NCBI GenBank assembly: GCA_011319805.1
Contig: SJRY01000113.1
Location: forward strand, 1 to 64,000
Direction of reading: 5' to 3'
Length of the DNA: 64,000 bases
DNA from: Macrocybe gigantea
Lineage: Eukaryota > Basidiomycota > Agaricomycetes > Agaricales > Callistosporiaceae
In this document: piece after piece, positions 21,084 through 31,779 of the stretch
How positions within the stretch are numbered: the first letter of the stretch is position 1
Layout of the letters: each line of letters opens with the position of its first letter
Notes under the pieces: model-generated
What the model saw: the letters and a program-made list of their open reading frames with translations, nothing else
Told to the model about the DNA's origin: nothing
Databases searched by the model: none
Made by a program: the position numbers and the translations under genes

Positions 21084-24000
21084 TCACACCCTCACGACGC
21101 CCGCAACGCAGCCCATCAACAGTGCATCCACCGTCCCCCTCGTCTTCTCCTCCAACCACGCGTCGAGCTCCTCGAACAGCGCCATCGCGGCGCCCCCTTG
21201 CTCCTTGACGTGCCGCTTGGCGGGCCACATCCCGCTCTCCTGCAGGCCGATAAAGTTGATCGCGAGCCGCTCATCTTTCGCGGAGGCCGAGTCGAGCTTG
21301 ATCGTCAAATCAAGCGACCACGTGTCCGTCCCGTAGAACGATGCCTCTTTCACGAAATGGCGAAGACGCGCGTCCGGAGGGTTGTCATCGAGCGTCCACT
21401 TGAGCACGTGCGCGTCAAATGCGATCACTGTATGGCCGTCTCAGCAAATAGAGGCAAAAAAAAAAAAAACGCGTTGAACATACCTGTCCAGATGAGACCC
21501 GGATGCTTTACCTGGATAGTCAGGCTCCTGGTTCCAGCCGCAAGATCCCTGACGTCATTCAGGGCAACGACCGAAAACGCGCTCGCGCCGTCCTGCACGG
21601 CCCACGGCGAGACGTGCGCTGGGTCAACAGGAAGCGGGACCTTGTACGGAGTCAAGAACTGCCATTAAGAGTGATTAGACCAAAAGATCGCGAACGTAGT
21701 GTTGCACGAAAGACTTTACGGCGGAGAAAGGATATAGCGAGTCCCAGTCCGAGTTGTAGTCGTCCATCGTGGCGGGCACGAGCGGCTCTCCGTTCCTCGC
21801 CGCAAAGCGGTCCGCAACGTCGTGCACGAGCTGTTCGTACCCGGGCGCGCCGTCCGCGGCCGCGATGTGCAGGTGCCGTTCACGCGCCGTGATCTGATTC
21901 AAAGAGCCCAATCAGCAAAGCAGAGCGGAGGAAAGTGAAAGAAGGGAAGGAAACAGGAAGCGTGGCCCACATTCTCTAGATGCAACACGAACAAACGCTT
22001 CTGATGCATCGCATCGAACGGCGCGCGCAACGCAAACACAGCCATCAAGAGCACGACCGCGCCACCCACGACCACGCTCGCGCGGCGCACGAAGCGTGGG
22101 CCGAAGCGGTGCGCAAAGGGCAGAACGAGCGGGAGCGCGAGGGAGCTCAGCAGCGCGACGATCGTCGCGATGATGTTGTCTGCCGGCACGGCGGTGCCCA
22201 TTCTTCCTGTCTGAACGCAGAAAAGGTCAAGTGAGTTCGGGAAAGCCGAGGCGATGAACGTACGAGCGGGACGAAAAACTCGACGACAGGCAAGAGCAGC
22301 AGGACGCCTCCAAACAACGAGAACGCTGTGCCCAGGGCGTACGTCATGAGCGAAACATCGTTCCCCGAGGCCAAGCCTGGTCCCGACGCGGCTCCAAACG
22401 CGAGATGGAACACCGGGTCCAGCACGAGCGCGACGAACAGCGGAAGAGCCGCGAGGAAGAACAAGGCCGCCGAGCCTACCTCGAGCCACTGCACCGCGCA
22501 CGCGATGCCTGCCTGCAAGAGGAGAAGCGCCGCGAACACCGTGCGCTCTTGCACGGGTCCTACGAGGTGCTGCGAGACGAGCGCGCCTATTCGATTTTTT
22601 TTTTTTTTGCTCCGTTCAAGTTACGCATGAGAGGAAGGGGAATGGATGCTTACCGAGCAGCGTGGCAGGCGCGTAGAGCACGACGGCCGAGTACTCGTTC
22701 GCAAACCAGCTCATGCCCTTGTCCAAGACATTCTGCATGACATACGCGACGAGATTCGGAACGACGACACTCCCCAGGACGCCCGCGCCAACCGCAAGCA
22801 TGCCCCTCGCCTGCTCTGCCCATACACCTTCTCCCTTCAGACGATATGAAGAACTCCCATACACATAGACGATGCACGCAGCGAAAAGCACCGAATACGT
22901 CACCTTTGCCGCATCGAACGAGTAGAGCCAAAACCGGCCGAGGTACGAGAAGAAGACGGTCGACGGGCGGGTATATTCTGTCAGCGTGGGTATCGGCGAG
23001 CCCGCCGCGGAGAGGTATCGGAGGAGCGCGAGCGTGTTTTCGGCCATGTTCTGTAGGTGCGGGTTCGGAACGTCAATGGCGTGAACGGCAAAGGGAAGGG
23101 AGAGGGGAGGAGGATAGTTGCCTGTGCGACTCCTGGTTGGATGTTTTCCACGAGGTCCTGGGGGATAGGTTAGGTGGAGAGTCGAATACCAGACGGACAC
23201 CGCAACAAACCTTGCGCATGTGGTATAAATAGCTATTACCAATGACTGCCATCTGTAGGGACGCAAGGAATGTGAATTAAGATTCGCAGTGGAAGACTGC
23301 ACGACTCACGTCTAGACCGGTAACGTTAAGGTATTGCTCAAACTGTCGAAAATCCGTGCTGCGAAAACAATAAAAATTCAGAACACGAAAGTAACCTCAA
23401 GGTCGATGCATTACTCTGAAAGAATGATTCCGGAGCTGAAGATGTCGTTTGCAAAAATGGTACCGAACGGCCTGGGGTATGATGAGAGTCAGTCACCCTG
23501 ACGGCGAAACAAGGGACGAAGGTTGGCGTGCCTCGGGACGTGCGAGTACGCCTCGATCATCTCCTCGGACGTCGCTTGAAAGAGGATCTCGCGACGCGTC
23601 GTGCCCGCGGCTGTTGTGATCAATCAGGCACTTAAAAAAAGGAGGCTTGTCAAGGTCGTTGGACGAGCGCACCTTCAAGGTTGATGACAGCGCGTACGCT
23701 GAAAGTAACGAACGTGAACAGAACAGAACCCGAGAACCCCGAACGACGTACGTGGACGCGATCGGGTGCTGCGTCGAGAACAGGTGCGAGCCGTCCTGGA
23801 GCGATTCCTCTGCGTTGTTGAACACTGCCATGGCGATCAGCGGCGACCAGACACTCTGGCTGGCGGATGCTCACGAAAGATGATGGCATGCTTCGGCGAC
23901 CATCCGGGCGTGTCGACGAGGACGCGCATGCAGTCGAGCATGACGCCGACCGGGAGCGCGTCGTCCGCTGCGCCCGGGCTCGGAAGCGTGCTGTCAATAT

Positions 24001-24720
24001 GGGCGTTGACGAGGACGGCGTGGGCCTTGCCCTCGGGCGTGCCATCCGACAAGCGTACGACGACGTTGGTCAGGTCCACGTAGGTCTTGTACAGCCGCTT
24101 GCTCATCATGTCGAATCTGGAAAGCCGATCGGTGAGTCCGAATGTAGGGACGCGTCGTCCGAGAAGGGGTATGGTGTGGAGCAGACCACGCACCGATGGC
24201 TGCCGCTGCCTTGCTGTCTCCATACTTCGCACTCGAGCTTGCGCCCGTCGACGCGCACCTGGTCGTCGCACGCGCGCTTCCAGCGCTCGACCTGCTCGAC
24301 CATCCACGCGTCCGCAAGTGCGTGCTCGTGCGTGCCGACGGTCCTGTATCCGATGTCCTCCGAAAGGTGCCGCGCGACGTCGAGGATGCGCCGCTCCGAG
24401 ATCTGCGGCAGGCCCGTCAAGGGATGCACGCTTTGTGCAGAGGTTTTTTTTTTGTTTTAATTTAAATTTTAGTTTGTTTTTCCTTGTGTGAGCTAGTGCG
24501 AGTTGTGACGGGGAATGAGGACGCGTGCTTACGGGTCTGTTAGAGGCTCTGGGAGGACTGAAATGGGTCAGGACAATGGCTGGCCAAACGCAGGACAGAA
24601 TCAATCAGGCGCACAGTGATGTTGCTTGACGGCGACATAAGGAGCGAGAACGAGAACGGGCAAGAGAGCGAGAAGCGAGCGTACGGGTCCCCAACGACGG
24701 GGCCGTGGGCTGGAGGTCAT
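21084..24720 (-). CDS. PFF1: Vacuolar membrane zinc metalloprotease, peptidase family M28
   Basis: Multi-exon gene with ATG at 24718-24720 (MTSSPRPRRWGPVRSLLALL, a probable signal-anchor membrane segment). The M28 catalytic core follows on exons around 24,430-23,400: NAHIDSTLPSPGAADD gives the zinc-binding His and bridging Asp, NNAEESLQDG the catalytic/zinc Glu pair, then TGLDMAVIGNSYLYHMRK. A long hydrophobic C-terminal half (about 23,040-21,970) has several membrane helices (for example VTYSVLFAACIVYVYG and AALLLLQAGIACAVQW). The lumenal tail ends at 21084. This architecture is specific to fungal Pff1-type vacuolar proteases. Poly-A/T tracts mark several introns. No frame break found. It is the first clear housekeeping gene right of the accessory block. 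Its 5' end is only about 180 bases from the stop of the upstream NOL8-like gene. Confidence 0.9.
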
Positions 24721-24901
24721 GGTGGTAGCAATCGAGAGACGAATATCCGGCTGGATTGATGATGATTCGTTCGGATCATTTGTAGTGAATGATTGCGAGA
24801 GTAGTCCGACCAACGTCGCTATTTCGGGTGCGCTTTGGAGAGACAAGGCTACATTGTAACAAAATTGGCATATGATTTCTGTTTTGACATTGGACAAGAC
24901 T

Positions 24902-26693
24902 CTACTCTCCATCCACGTCCTTTCCGCCTCGTCGCCTGCGACTGATCTTCCCAGCTTCCCTCCACCTCCTCTTCCACTCTCTCGTCAGCTCCATCTTCTT
25001 CTCTTCCCACCGCCTCCTAATCTCATCTTCCGTCTCGGTTCGGAAGAAGAACCCGCGCCAGTCCCACCCCTTTTCCCGAGCCGCGTCGAGGACGTCCCTG
25101 GGGCGCGATTTCGACACGGGTCGGTTTGAGAGCGGGGATGGGTGCGGGAAGAACAGCGGCAGTTTCGGGTCGTACCGGATGCTTGGATGGGCGCTTGGAA
25201 CGGAAACGGGCGCCGCATGTGAGGGTGCCGCCTCGTCTTTTGTCGTCCCGGTGCTTGGAGCGGTGACGGGGAAGGGTGCTTCGTCCTCTAATTCCAGATC
25301 GAGCTCGAGGTTTTCGAGGAGCGAAAAGCCTGAGTTGGATGTTCGTTAGCTGACTAGTATAATATATTCAAAATCGATGTACCTTGTCCTTCCTGAGGAG
25401 CGAATAGCTCCTTTAGCGTCGTGGCGGACGGTTGTGACTTTTCGAGTGCTGGAGATAAGGGCACGGCCTCTGCATCCATGCGAGCCTCCTCACCCTCCAT
25501 CGGCACGACCTCAAACGCATCATCACTGCCACCAACAACGCCCCCGCCCTCGCTCGCGCGAAGCACCGCGTCTTCGTCCACATCGGACCCTCCGCTCTCG
25601 CGCCCCATCCAATCCGCGTCCGCGTCGCTGCCACCAAACATAGCCCCAAGCAGTCCGAGCGCATCGCGCTTCTCGCGCGCGAGGTCGGGCATGCCCGTAG
25701 AGGTGTCGTCGCCGCCCATGGGATGCGGGGATCTCGCGACCGTGCGAGGTGTTGGCACAGCTTTCGTGCGATTTTGCGCGCCGTCGTCGGTTTCGACTGC
25801 GAGGATATCGCTGACGCCGTCGTCGTCTTCGTCTTCCACGTCCCAACTCGGTTCTTCCGCCTCCCCCGCGTCCTTTTCGACAGTCCTCGGCGCAGCCTCA
25901 AAGTCCAAAAAAGCACCCTTAATGTGCACGCTTCCCCAACGCGTCACATCAATCGTTCTCCTGCGCGCTCTCTCGTCCGGCATCTTCACCTTCTTCTTGT
26001 TTCCCCTGACACCGACATCGTTCGTTTTGCCAGGCGTCTTCGCAGTCGAATCGACCGGCGGGGGCAACGGTCGCTCAGGACGCATCCGTACAGGCTGAAG
26101 CACGCGCCCTAGAGGCGTGATACGCCAGCCAGGACGCGAAGGGGCGTTCTCCCGCGTAACGAGCGACATGTCTGCAGCCTCCACCCCGACGCCGTTCGCT
26201 CGGCGCCTTTTCCGTGGCGGTTCGTCGTACGCAGTCTCACGTTCGCGTGCGAGTCTGCCATAGCGTGCCGTGAGTCATCCCCGATCATAAGCTGCTGTTT
26301 TTTTTTTAATGATACAGAGATGTGCGTACCGTTCGGCGAAATCAGGCTTGGCCTCTCCGATGCGCAATTTCGCGCCCTTCCATGTCGAACCACTGAGTAG
26401 ATTCAGACCTAAAACAAAAAAAGATTTTTTTTCCTTAAATCGAAAGCAATGAAGAACTATCAAGCAAAAGCGAACGCCGACGCACATCTAGCCAGCTTCT
26501 CTGGCGTCGTCTCGATCGTGACATACCCAAACTTCCTCGGGCGCCCCACTCCATCAAGCAGTCCGAAGCCGTCGACGGCTTTCACGACGCCAAACGTAGA
26601 GAGACGCTGCACGATGTCGTTTGCCGTGAGCGCGGGCGTCAGCCCAGAGATGTGCAGCCTTTTCGTGATCTCCTGCGTCTGCGTCGAGCTCAT
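24902..26693 (-). CDS. NOP8: NOL8/Nop8-like nucleolar RRM protein, ribosome biogenesis
   Basis: ATG at 26691-26693 opens an N-terminal RRM (KRLHISGLTPALTANDIV through FGYVTIETTP; after a short intron WKGAKLRIGEAKPDF, about 26,380). A long acidic, low-complexity middle contains a basic NLS-like PRKRRR and a DILAVETDD stretch. After an intron near 25,350 the last exon carries LPLFFPH and the conserved C-terminal box FFRTETEDEIRRRW...LTREWKRRWREAGK, ending at 24902. RRM plus that C-terminal box is the NOL8/Nop8 architecture. Yeast Nop8 acts in 60S subunit assembly in the nucleolus. About 540 residues. Divergent from NUP53 with about 155 bases between starts. Confidence 0.75.
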
Positions 26694-26848
26694 TTTTTTT
26701 TTTTTTTGGATAATTCAAAAGACGAGACAGACTATGTTGTGATGACTAAGCTTTATTTATTTATTAATAAACAAACGAGAGGACAAGTCTTTTCTTGTTC
26801 ATTGTCCAACGTTCAACGATGCACAGTTCACCCTTCACCGTCGCAGGA
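26694..26848. promoter_or_regulatory. Short bidirectional promoter between NOP8 and NUP53
   Basis: Only 155 bases separate the two start codons. The interval holds a 15-17-base poly-T tract beside the NOP8 start and an A/T-rich string (TTTATTTATTTATTAATAAA, about 26,752-26,771) that could serve either direction. Both genes are growth-related, so co-regulation is plausible but unproven. Confidence 0.45.
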
Positions 26849-28347
26849 ATGTCCAGCTCGACGGCCGCGCATCATAGTCCTAACCTGAATTTGAACGCGT
26901 GGAGCACGTCCGCTCGAGCCATGGCGGTCCACTCGCAGCCTCGTTTGGCGATGGTCTTTCGCAGTCGCGGAGCCATTACCAGCCTGGATACCTGATGGTG
27001 CGTGCCAGACTTGGCGATAAAGCATTTTCTCAGATAAATCTGACAATGTTTTTACAAAAAAAAAAAAAAAAGTCGACTTCGCAAAACACGGTGCGTCATC
27101 TTGGAGTGCTTCAGTAGTGAATTGATGCTCATGTGTGGTTACGATGACTTTTGTAGAGCGCGCAAACGGGGAGTCAGAGGGCGGACGAAGTGCCTGTCGT
27201 GCCGACAAAGGCAAAGATGAACCATGTCCTCGTGCGCGGGACCGCGTCGGATTTTGGCATGGACTCGATGTTCGAGAGCACGAGGTACGCGATTCGTCGC
27301 TCACAAAGAGAGACACGCTTTGCTGACCATACCTTCTAGGAAAAGACAGACGCTGGCGGACGAAGACGCCCCGCCCATGAACTCTGTCAACGACATCCCT
27401 AATGAGATTCATTATGATACCAATCCCGCACATTTCCAACCAAAGGTGCGCTCAGTTCTGGCGTTGCATTAATCAGTCCTTCGGCTCAACTCGCCTTCTG
27501 ATGCTACTCCAGAGTTCTACACTAGACCGCTCGACGACCCAAAAACGACCGGACCGGGACACTTGTCAGCGTCGGCGTCGTCCTCCGCTGTGGCCGCACA
27601 GCAGCAGCAGCAGCCGTTGTACATCGTCGTGTTTGGATACCCGCCAGAAAAGTACCCCTCTGCGGTCGAGTACTTTCGGTCGCTTGGCGCGACGGCGACG
27701 GAGCCTGAGCTGCATGGCGAGATCGCGAACTGCTTTAGGATAGGATACGCAGACCCAGCGGAGGCGCTCCGCGCGGTGCGCAAGAATGGCGAGGTGCTCG
27801 GTGGGACGTTCATGGTTGGCGCCAAGTGGGCTGTGCGTAGCTGCCTTTTTTTTTTTTTTTGTCTATTTTCTTTGGCTGACGAGGCGCGCGTATTTGACAG
27901 GATCCCGTGCAAGCGGAGACCGTCCTCGGTCAGTCCATATTCCGAAGCAGCGTCTCGGCGCTCCCCTATGACGTCCTCTCCGCCACTGGCGCCATGAGCG
28001 TAGACCACATACCTCCAGCACCTACTGCTCCGCCACCCACATCATCCGCGTCTGCTCCCGCCACGCTTCCGGGCACGCCTGCCGTCGGCACACCGATCAA
28101 ACTCGCGCCGTCGTCTTCTGCGTTCAAGCGCGCTGCCGCCGGTGGTGCAGGCTCGAAGCCTGCGACGCCGCATAGGGCGCTGTGGGGTTCGACCGTCGCG
28201 AGCGTCAGCGCGCCTGTGCTTCCGAGCGTGGGTGCTCCTTCTGCTCCGGCGGCGCCTGGCGCGCCTGCAGGTGGAACGGCTTCGGCGGGCGGCACGCCGA
28301 GCAAAGGCGTCCTCGGCCAGGTGTCTGATCTCATTTTTGGGTGGTAG
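26849..28347 (+). CDS. NUP53: Nucleoporin Nup53/Nup35 with MPPN-type RRM; one-base frame change in exon 1
   Basis: Start ATG 26849 (MSSSTAAHHSPNLNLNAWSTS). The next conserved segment LAASFGDGLSQSRSHYQPGY is in the -1 frame, so one base (probably a C near 26,910) is missing or was not read. Introns at about 26998-27156, 27284-27340, 27447-27515 and 27834-27900 are GT-AG. The RRM fold typical of Nup53/Nup35 is PLYIVVFGYPPEKYPSAVEY through EVLGGTFMVGAKW. A CAG-repeat polyglutamine (27,600) precedes it. An Ala/Pro-rich linker leads to the C-terminal amphipathic helix VLGQVSDLIFGW, which binds the nuclear envelope membrane in this family; stop at 28345-28347. The protein is a structural inner-ring component of the nuclear pore. 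Because the gene should be needed for growth, the frame change is more likely a sequence error. Confidence 0.85.
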
Positions 28348-29490
28348 CACGTTGTTCAAGGTCTTTTTTGGAACTGTTCACGTCCCCTAGTCGCGTGTTG
28401 TGTCCTTTTTTTTTTTTCCCTTGTCTTTTGTGGATGGAACAGTGCTCTGGTTTTTCTTTTGTTTGTAGGATGATTGGAATGCTAGTTGATATTTTGAAGG
28501 GATGGAATCGTTTGAATCGTGTCCTACGAACCCGGAAAAGCGCCAAGACAGTTGTAGTTCACGAGAATGGTTCTTTTGTGTGTTTTTTTTTCTCTCCCGA
28601 GAAAGGCGATATGAATGAGAACTTGAAGCTGTTGTCGTGCCAAGTGTCATCGAAGGTACGGTACTTCTGGCCCAGGCCATGTCGAAAGAAATATGGCAGC
28701 AATGGTCACTTTGTCACAAGTTTAAAAGGCACAAGGCAGGCCCTAGGACGTTTTCATCTCTTGTTTGTCAACTTTTACTAAAGCTTCTGACGCGATAACG
28801 CGAAGTCTGTCCAAAAACATTCAGCGCGGGCGGGTGTTCTCTCAGTTTCTGTCTCTGTTCTGGACCCTGCAACAGGCCCTTCGCCGGTGCACCATCCGCG
28901 TGCCTCGCGCTTCGCTGCGTTTCGTGATGCCGATGCGAACGTGGTTTTTTTTTCCTTCCCTTCTTTCAAGTTTCCGCCCTCAAGACTCTCATCAATCTGA
29001 TCTTTGGAGTCATTGGACCCTTTGACTCTAAAAAAAAACAGAGAGAGAGTCTAGGCCTAGCCTCTCAGTGTCTGCGGTTTCCTGCGCGAGTCAATCGACA
29101 TGCCGTTGCTCCGCGCCCCAATCGTGGGATGGACGGCACCACTGGCATCTGACGAACATATCAGGGTATATTCAGCACGGGACTGGTCACCAGAACCCTC
29201 CGAACTGGGAGATCCTCGCTTTGGGCTCGCGCATGCAATTGCGGACCCAGCCACCTGCCTCCGGTCTAACCGTGCTATCGCTCTTTCTGGTCCGCATTAA
29301 AGAAATGGCTGGCTTTCTGATTCGCTGCTCCCTTGCGTCTGTTCTCTGTTTTCCTTCTTTCTGGCGAGCGCCATCATCTTGACGTTTCCCCGCCCAAGGA
29401 GCGGATCCCTTTGCATCTAGCACGCCGGTTGTTATCAGTCTTTTTTTTTTCCCTTTTTCTTTTTCTCCATCGCTTTTACTGTAAAGCGTC
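28348..29490. other. Gap of 1.1 kb; no gene recognised
   Basis: Open frames here (for example 28341-28781 and 29068-29382) have poly-T-encoded Phe runs and no family resemblance. Contains a GA-rich stretch near 29,039. Probably NUP53 3' flank and promoter of the next gene. Confidence 0.4.
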
Positions 29491-31494
29491 ATGGGACCTG
29501 AAAAGAAGCTGAGGGTCGCAATCTGGTGAGTGTCAATCGGTATCGCGTCCTTGAGCGGCTCTTAACGATCGTGTGTTCGTCAGTGGGGCAGGGATAGGGG
29601 GCCTCACTACTGCCGGTGACATTTCTTTTACCGCGTATGCCTGCCATTCAATGCACTCATGTCTCTCCTTGGTCGTTCTTCAGTCGCGTTGTCAAAATAC
29701 CCGAACATTGAGGTCACGATCTTTGAGGCAGCGGCCGCCCTTGGCGAGGTCGGTGCTGGTATAGGTTTCTTCTCCCGTGCGTCTCTAATTAGAATTCTCC
29801 CGTTGCTTTGCGACGGATTTCCGATTTTGCTGTTTTCCTTCAGGCCCCTGGGGAATACTCCAGAAACTGGGTCTGGAGCAGGATCTTCTGAAGATTTCGG
29901 AGGTGAAACAGAAAGAAGGGCCCGGTGAGTCAACGGGCGCGTGCAACGCTGCTCGTCAAGCTGATGGGAGGATTCTCTCTCGAGTCACCGCGTTCAAGTA
30001 TCGCAAGAGCGATCAAAAAGAAGGCTTAGAATTTTACACGCTAGTGACAAACGGTAAGGCCGTTAAAGTTGTCTCCCCTTTTATATCCAATCTCATCTCT
30101 TGAGCTTCTGTACTTGGCGCCCAGGCGCCCTGATGGTGTTCCATCGCGCGGATTTCCAGCACGTTCTTCTCCGAAGGCTGCCAAGCTCGTACAAGACCCG
30201 CTGTTCCAGACGCCTCCGGTCATACGCTCGACGGCGCCCAGGGCCCATCGAGCTTCTTTTTGAAGACGGGTCACAGGCGACGTGCGACGTCCTTGTTGGC
30301 GCGGACGGCCTAAAATCCGCGGTTCGGCGCTCGCTCGTCAGAGAGGAGGCGCAGAAGGCTAGATCGGAAGGACAATGGGATCAGGCTGCTTATTTGGAAG
30401 CCTGCAGTGATCCTGTATGGACCGGAACGAATGCATACCGGGCTTTGATACCGGCCGATAGGTTGAGGGAGAACGCTCCCTTTCATCGGGCGCTCACGCA
30501 GCCGACTCAAGTGCGTTGCGTTCGACAAATTTCCTTCCATATCCAACGATCTCTCACCATTATGGTTGTCACTGTAGTATCTAGGAAAGAACGGAGTAAG
30601 GACTCGATTCTCCACGGTTGACCAACTGTTTGACCCTAATGATAGTATATCATCGCTTACCCTTTATCTTACTCCACCAAAGTCAACTTTGTAGCGTTTA
30701 CCTCGCGGCATGATCTTGAGAACACCACCTTTAATGGGCCCTGGACGACACCTACGGATACGAGCGAATTCTCTCGACATTTTTCCGGCTGGGAAGCCGA
30801 CGTGCAAGCATTGTTGGAGGTGCGGGTTCTCTCCCATCTTCCCGTTCCTTCTTTCGTTGACTACAGCTCTGCAGGGCGCAGACAGACCTCTGCGGTGGGC
30901 GATCCACTCAGTGCGACCTCTTCCGACGTTTGTGTCTGATCGTGTAGCCCTCATCGGAGATGCGGTAGGCTCACTAATTGAACTCGCATCGTCCGTCACT
31001 CTCATGTCAGTTCAAGGCTCATGCCATGAATCCCCACCAGGGTCTGGTGCGGGCCAGGCTGTCGAGGTGAGCACGCAAGACGCAAGCTTTCACCGGCTGC
31101 CCAAAGGCGCTGACTGCGCCACTTGACCGGCCCATTGAAGGACGCTTACATTCTTGCAACACTCCTAGGCCATCCCAAGATCTCCTCTGAGAACGTAAAC
31201 GTCGCACTGGACATTTACGATTGCGTCCGTCGTCCCATCGCCCAGGAGGTCGCAGAGCGATCACGTCTGAACGGCCGGTACTTCAGCTTTCATTTCGGCG
31301 AAGTCGATTTCGATGCCCTGCAAGAACCCGACCTGACCCGCGAGCTGCAGCGACTCGGTCACACGTTTAAAGAAAACTGGGAATGGGCCTGGTCTACAAC
31401 CGTTGATGATTGCTTGCAAAAGCGATTGCATGCTCGACTTGCAGCTTTCACTGTCACTTCCTTATCTCTGACTTCACATTACACAGAAACCTAG
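29491..31494 (+). CDS. FAD-dependent aromatic monooxygenase, salicylate-hydroxylase type; frame change near FAD motif
   Basis: ATG 29491 opens MGPEKKLRVAI, and a phase-2 intron leads to CGAGIGGLTTA, the GxGxxG dinucleotide-binding loop. Next come IEVTIFEAAAALGEVGAGI, the ALMVFHRADFQHVLLRRL helix, DVLVGADGLKSAVR (the DG motif binding FAD and NADPH) and VALIGDA (about 30,950, the GD motif contacting FAD ribityl). These are group A flavin monooxygenase hallmarks; the enzymes hydroxylate phenolic acids such as salicylate. Introns of about 50-75 nt are GT-AG. After the AHAMNPHQG segment the expected SGAGQAVE lies in the next frame (about 31,040), implying one missing G. The rest (DAYILATLLGHP onward) continues to TAG at 31492-31494. 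No signal peptide, so cytosolic. Could be a real pseudogene or an indel error. Confidence 0.75.
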
Positions 31495-31779
31495 TTCCGT
31501 TTATGTATATATTTATTCAGCCTATTAGTTTTACAATGAACGGAAACCCGGAGCATTAATTAAAACGTCCCATCTTTCATCTTTTACACCAGAGAGTGGA
31601 AGTGTCCAATCCTTAGCGACAAATGATTCCATTTTGTCCCGATTAACAAGACACAAAACAATATACAATAGGCAGAATACAAGAGAGCGCGGTTAAAAGA
31701 GCGAAAGGGTATCAATGGTCGCAGCAGAGCCGCTTTCCTGGACACTGGAATCAAAAGTCAAAATGTTGAAACAAATAAT

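Noticed and set aside
21899..22501. 200-codon minus-strand frame overlapping PFF1 exons
   Set aside because: Different frame from the clearly conserved PFF1 membrane segments on the same strand; a GC-rich shadow.
23866..24491. Long Arg-rich plus-strand frames opposite PFF1
   Set aside because: Antisense shadows of the M28 catalytic exons.
25421..26098. 225-codon plus-strand open frame
   Set aside because: Exact antisense of the NOP8-like acidic exon; Ser/Pro-rich composition is a mirror of Asp/Glu/Gly codons.
27966..28334. 122-codon minus-strand Ala/Gly-rich frame
   Set aside because: Antisense of the NUP53 Ala/Pro-rich C-terminal exon.
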